DNA of 16,959 bases from the NCBI GenBank assembly GCA_018058125.1, contig JAGPCH010000004.1, positions 1-16,959 of the forward strand, in the 5' to 3' direction. This document shows, piece after piece, positions 14,204 through 16,959 of this stretch. The notes under the pieces were generated by a model that made no database searches, was not told the origin of the DNA, and was given only the letters and a program-made list of their open reading frames with translations. This DNA comes from Ignavibacteria bacterium (GTDB taxonomy: Bacteria > Bacteroidota > Ignavibacteria > Tepidaquicellales > Tepidaquicellaceae). Position numbers and translations under genes: made by a program. Position 1 is the stretch's first letter. Each line of letters opens with the position of its first letter.

Positions 14204-14968
14204 ATGTCAAATTCAGAAATAAGTAAAAAAGCTAAGATCGGAAATAATTTAACTATTAAGAGTTTTAGTATAATAGAAGATGATGTAGAGATAGGGGATA
14301 ATGTTGAGATTGCTTCCAATGTCCTTATCGCAAATGGCGCAAGGATCGCATCGAATGTAAAGATACATCATGGTGCTGCTGTATCTACAAATCCCCAGGA
14401 TCTGAAATTCGGAGGAGAAGTTACTACTCTTGAGATAGGTGAAGGGACTGTCATCAGGGAATTCACAACACTGAATCGAGCCACAAATCACAGCAAGAGG
14501 ACTGTCATTGGTAAGAACTGTTTTATAATGGCTTATGCTCATGTTGCTCACGATTGCCGAATTGGTGATAATGTCATAATTGCCAACAGCGTTCAGATGG
14601 GAGGACATGTGAGCATTGACGACTTTGCAGTCCTCGGTGGAGGAGTTGTTATTCATCAGTTTTCCAAGATAGGGGAAAGAGTAATGATAGGCGGAGGATT
14701 CCGAGTAGTAAAGGATGTGCCACATTATATACTTGCCGGAGGTTATCCGATGAAATATGAAGGGCTGAATGTCATAGGGTTGAAGAGAAAAGGATTCTCG
14801 GATGAACAGATCGGAACAATAAAAAAGGCTTACAACGAAATTTACAGATCCGGACTGAATTTTGGTGATGCTGTTAAAAGTATCAGAAACACATTTGAGA
14901 TGACGCCCGAGATCACTAAGATCGTAGAGTTTATAGAAACAAGTGAAAGAGGCATTCTTCGGGGTTAA
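14204..14968 (+). CDS. lpxA: UDP-N-acetylglucosamine O-acyltransferase
   Basis: It catalyses the first step of lipid A synthesis: transfer of an R-3-hydroxyacyl chain from acyl-ACP to the 3-OH of UDP-GlcNAc, in the cytoplasm as a trimer. The length (254 aa) is close to that of E. coli LpxA. The N-terminal two-thirds is a left-handed beta-helix of hexapeptide repeats (GNNLTI, GDNVEI, ASNVLI, ASNVKI). The catalytic base is present: H116 in AHVAHDC corresponds to E. coli H125, and H135 in GGHVSIDDF to H144. Q65 in NPQDLKFGGE matches Q73 near the sugar site. The C-terminal part (GLNVIGLKRKGFS, IYRSGL) is the helical LpxA domain that separates it from LpxD. G164 aligns without gaps with E. coli G173, the acyl-ruler position, where Gly allows long (C14) chains. 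No lpxD, lpxC or fabZ is adjacent. The start is ATG. Confidence 0.95.
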   Translation: MSNSEISKKAKIGNNLTIKSFSIIEDDVEIGDNVEIASNVLIANGARIASNVKIHHGAAVSTNPQDLKFGGEVTTLEIGEGTVIREFTTLNRATNHSKRTVIGKNCFIMAYAHVAHDCRIGDNVIIANSVQMGGHVSIDDFAVLGGGVVIHQFSKIGERVMIGGGFRVVKDVPHYILAGGYPMKYEGLNVIGLKRKGFSDEQIGTIKKAYNEIYRSGLNFGDAVKSIRNTFEMTPEITKIVEFIETSERGILRG

Positions 14969-15030
14969 TTATCATGCAATGAATTTTAATTTTTAAATAT
15001 ACTGTATATAACTTTTAACTTAATTCCTGT

Positions 15031-15537
15031 TTGAATAAAAATTTAGAAATTAAATTAAAATTAGACAACGCTTCTCAGATTCTTTCGATACGCAATTCAT
15101 TACAAAATTATTCCCGTTCAGTTGAAAAACAAATCGATATCTATTATAAGGTTAATAAAGGCAGATTAAAATTAAGGATCATCAATGGTAATGAAGGGAA
15201 TCTTATTCTTTATAGCAGAGCGGAAAAAAATGTTGAAAGAATTTCGCATTATACAATATCCAAAACAAAAGACTTTAAGGAACTTGATTTCATACTGTCA
15301 CGGCAGTTTGGGATACTTGTAAAAGTTGTAAAAAAAAGAGAGATATTTATTTCTAAAAATATAAGAGTTCATTTGGATAAAGTCGCCGGTCTCGGAAATT
15401 ATCTTGAGATTGAGATCATATATTCCGATTTGTTAAATGCAAAAAAACAGATGAAAAATCTTGTTAAACTTCTGGATCTGGAAGAAAAAAAGTTCATAAA
15501 GAATTCCTATTCAGATTTGCTTAAATTAAAAAAATGA
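15031..15537 (+). CDS. CYTH-domain protein (class IV adenylate cyclase-like)
   Basis: A 168-aa protein of the CYTH/triphosphate tunnel metalloenzyme family, cytoplasmic. The family signature sits at the N-terminus: LEIKLKL (5-11), a variant of EXEXK whose second Glu is Lys, a variant I believe also occurs in CyaB-like bacterial members. The tunnel strands follow: QIDIYYKVNKGRLKLRI (34-50), NLILYSRAE (57-65), VVKKREIFISKNIRVHLDKV (98-117) and GLGNYLEIEI (120-129), with many Lys/Arg for triphosphate binding. Family members make cAMP from ATP (class IV cyclase) or cleave triphosphates (ThTPase, tripolyphosphatase); which reaction occurs here cannot be told. The start is TTG 15031, which puts LEIKLKL at the N-terminus as expected; there is no closer ATG. 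The gap to lpxA is 62 bp and to panB 71 bp, on the same strand. Confidence 0.85.
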   Translation: MNKNLEIKLKLDNASQILSIRNSLQNYSRSVEKQIDIYYKVNKGRLKLRIINGNEGNLILYSRAEKNVERISHYTISKTKDFKELDFILSRQFGILVKVVKKREIFISKNIRVHLDKVAGLGNYLEIEIIYSDLLNAKKQMKNLVKLLDLEEKKFIKNSYSDLLKLKK

Positions 15538-15608
15538 GTTTTATAATCAGCGAACATAGTTATTCATGTTGAAATCTTAAACATTACAATAAATAATCAG
15601 CCAAAATA

Positions 15609-16430
15609 ATGTCAGCACAAAGCAAAGAGAACATAAAGCACATCACTACAAAAGTACTTTCTGTAATGAAACAGAAAGGTGAAAAAATAACAATGCTGAC
15701 AGCATATGATTATCTTACTGCAAAGTTTCTTGATGCTGCCGGGATAGAAGTCATACTGGTTGGAGATTCACTTGGCAATGTTATCCAGGGTCATGAGACA
15801 ACTCTTCCGGTTACTCTCGAAGAAATGATCTATCATACGAAAATAGTTAAACGGGCAGTTAAGAAAGCCATAGTGGTCGGAGATATGACATTCATGAGTT
15901 ATCAGGTTGGAGTAAAGGAAGCAATCACAAATTGCGGAAGGATAATGAAGGAATCAGGATGTGATGCCGTGAAAATGGAAGGCGGTGATTATATAGCAGA
16001 GACAATAAGGAGAGTTGTCGAGATAGGAATTCCTGTTATGGGACACCTGGGTCTTACACCGCAGTCGATAAATAAATTCGGCAGCTACAAAACCCGCGGC
16101 ATAGAAAAAGATGAAGCTGATAAAATATATAAAGATTCTTTGCTCCTTCAGAAGGCAGGTTGTTTTGCAATAGTTCTTGAAAAAATACCTGCTGCTCTTG
16201 GAACAAAAATCTCCAAAGCTCTCAAAATCCCGACTATCGGGATAGGAGCCGGACCGAATTGCGACGGGCAGGTTCTCGTCACTCATGATATGCTAGGACT
16301 TATAGAAGAGTTTAAACCAAGATTTGTCAGAAGATATGCCAATATGGCTGAAGATACCAAGGATGCATTCAAGAAGTATATCAAAGACGTTAAGCAGAAT
16401 AAGTTTCCTAATCTGAAAGAAAGTTATTAG
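15609..16430 (+). CDS. panB: 3-methyl-2-oxobutanoate hydroxymethyltransferase (ketopantoate hydroxymethyltransferase)
   Basis: It adds a hydroxymethyl group from 5,10-methylene-tetrahydrofolate to alpha-ketoisovalerate, giving ketopantoate, the first committed step to pantothenate and CoA. It is a cytoplasmic TIM-barrel enzyme; 273 aa is normal. Metal and substrate residues are in place: MLTAYDYLTAK (29-39), D53 in VGDSLGNV (E. coli D45), D92 in GDMTFMSYQ (D84), K122 and E124 in VKMEGG (K112, E114), GHLGLTPQ (145-152), the catalytic E191 in VLEKIP (E181) and PTIGIGAGP (208-216). The end, QVLVTHDMLGL, is also canonical. The start ATG has no Shine-Dalgarno sequence. No panC or panD is in the window; ispF follows 68 bp downstream on the same strand. 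Confidence 0.97.
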   Translation: MSAQSKENIKHITTKVLSVMKQKGEKITMLTAYDYLTAKFLDAAGIEVILVGDSLGNVIQGHETTLPVTLEEMIYHTKIVKRAVKKAIVVGDMTFMSYQVGVKEAITNCGRIMKESGCDAVKMEGGDYIAETIRRVVEIGIPVMGHLGLTPQSINKFGSYKTRGIEKDEADKIYKDSLLLQKAGCFAIVLEKIPAALGTKISKALKIPTIGIGAGPNCDGQVLVTHDMLGLIEEFKPRFVRRYANMAEDTKDAFKKYIKDVKQNKFPNLKESY

Positions 16431-16498
16431 TGTTAATTTGTAATAGCAGTGAAGTATAAACATTTGATAAAATATGATCTTTTTCACTAAAATATATA

Positions 16499-16959
16499 AT
16501 GGATAATTTTAACTTCAGGACGGGATTCGGCTATGATGTACACAGACTATCCAAAGACAGAAAACTAATACTGGGCGGTGTGGAGATAGAATCAGATTTC
16601 GGACTCGATGGTCATTCAGATGCTGATGTTCTTTTACACTCTTTATGTGATGCTCTTCTGGGAGCAGCAGGTTTTAAGGATATTGGCAATCAGTTTCCGA
16701 ATACTGATAACATATATAAAGACATTTCAAGTCTTATCCTTTTAAAGGAATCATTTGAACTTATAAAGAAAGAGGGATGGAAGGTTGGTAATACTGATTC
16801 TGTAATCATTCTTGAAGAGCCTAAAATTTATAAACACACTGACCTTATGAAAAAAAATATTTCAGAAATTATAGAGACTGAAAATATTTCTATCAAAGCA
16901 ACTACATCAGAAGGTATTGGTTTTGTCGGCAGGAAAGAAGGCTGTGCGGCATACTCGAC
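16499..16959 (+). CDS. ispF: 2-C-methyl-D-erythritol 2,4-cyclodiphosphate synthase (3' end cut by window)
   Basis: It makes MEcPP from CDP-ME 2-phosphate in the non-mevalonate (MEP) isoprenoid pathway, as a cytoplasmic homotrimer with zinc. I translated 153 codons to the right edge; the family is about 155-160 aa, so only the last few residues are missing. Motifs seen: RTGFGYDVHRL (7-17) with metal ligands D13 and H15; LDGHSDADVLLHSLCDALLG (36-55) with H47 as third ligand; DIGNQFPNTD (61-70); DSVIILEEPKI (about 100-110); and ISIKATTSEGIGFVGRKEG near the end, whose ATTSEG..G.G..EG form is diagnostic. It is free-standing, not an IspDF fusion, at least on its N-terminal side. The start is ATG. 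Confidence 0.96.
   Translation, partial: MDNFNFRTGFGYDVHRLSKDRKLILGGVEIESDFGLDGHSDADVLLHSLCDALLGAAGFKDIGNQFPNTDNIYKDISSLILLKESFELIKKEGWKVGNTDSVIILEEPKIYKHTDLMKKNISEIIETENISIKATTSEGIGFVGRKEGCAAYS

Noticed and set aside
14249..14725. 158-aa open frame opposite lpxA on the minus strand
   Set aside because: It lies fully inside a confident lpxA, has no domain-like pattern, and its composition fits an antisense shadow.
9291..14997. 16-nt identical AT-rich word AATTTTAATTTTTAAA at 9291-9306 and 14982-14997
   Set aside because: Low complexity; flanks differ and the two genes nearby are unrelated, so it is not evidence of a mobile or regulatory repeat.
14997..15009. Perfect 13-nt palindrome ATATAC-T-GTATAT between lpxA and the CYTH gene
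   Set aside because: It is built almost wholly of A and T in an AT-rich gap, lacks a T-run for termination, and has no second copy; chance is the simpler reading.

Overview
This AT-rich window comes from a free-living Gram-negative bacterium. It most resembles the Bacteroidota/Chlorobiota/Ignavibacteriota (FCB) group. The signs are a CarboxypepD_reg/OMP_b-brl_3 TonB-dependent receptor, a PorT-like barrel, signal peptides ending in S-Q or A-Q, an lpxA gene (hence lipid A), PD40 repeats, and no Shine-Dalgarno sequence before any start codon. Six starts appear to be TTG. The phylum is inferred from gene content and style, not from a marker-gene search. No rRNA, tRNA, CRISPR array, transposase, phage gene or resistance gene is visible.

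Layout. Left part, minus strand: a PD40/TolB-like beta-propeller protein (cut by the window edge) overlaps the 3' end of a bifunctional (p)ppGpp synthetase/hydrolase. Next upstream is upp (uracil phosphoribosyltransferase), with a small heptanucleotide tandem array between spoT and upp. A divergent TPR protein (plus strand, 4210-5070) has a start region that looks frameshifted. It converges, with a 3-bp gap, on a long minus-strand run of exported-protein genes (5074-10002): a lipoprotein metallo-beta-lactamase-fold hydrolase overlapping a small beta-barrel gene by 4 bp, a 498-aa two-part secreted/barrel protein, a 327-aa barrel-like protein and a PorT-like barrel. After a 217-bp gap with a second heptamer array comes an 821-aa TonB-dependent receptor-like protein (minus).

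Right part, plus strand, after a 364-bp divergent intergenic region: a DPM1-like membrane glycosyltransferase with an unusual basic N-terminal extension, lpxA (first step of lipid A), a CYTH-domain protein, panB (first step of pantothenate/CoA synthesis) and ispF (non-mevalonate isoprenoid pathway), which runs off the right edge just before its expected stop.

How the genes fit together. The left block is stress signalling and pyrimidine salvage, the middle is envelope/outer membrane, and the right is cell-envelope precursor and cofactor synthesis. The middle block (about 5 kb) is the least explained part and the best place to look for an undescribed envelope function. Nothing in it proves one, because most of its members are recognisable only as exported beta-barrels.
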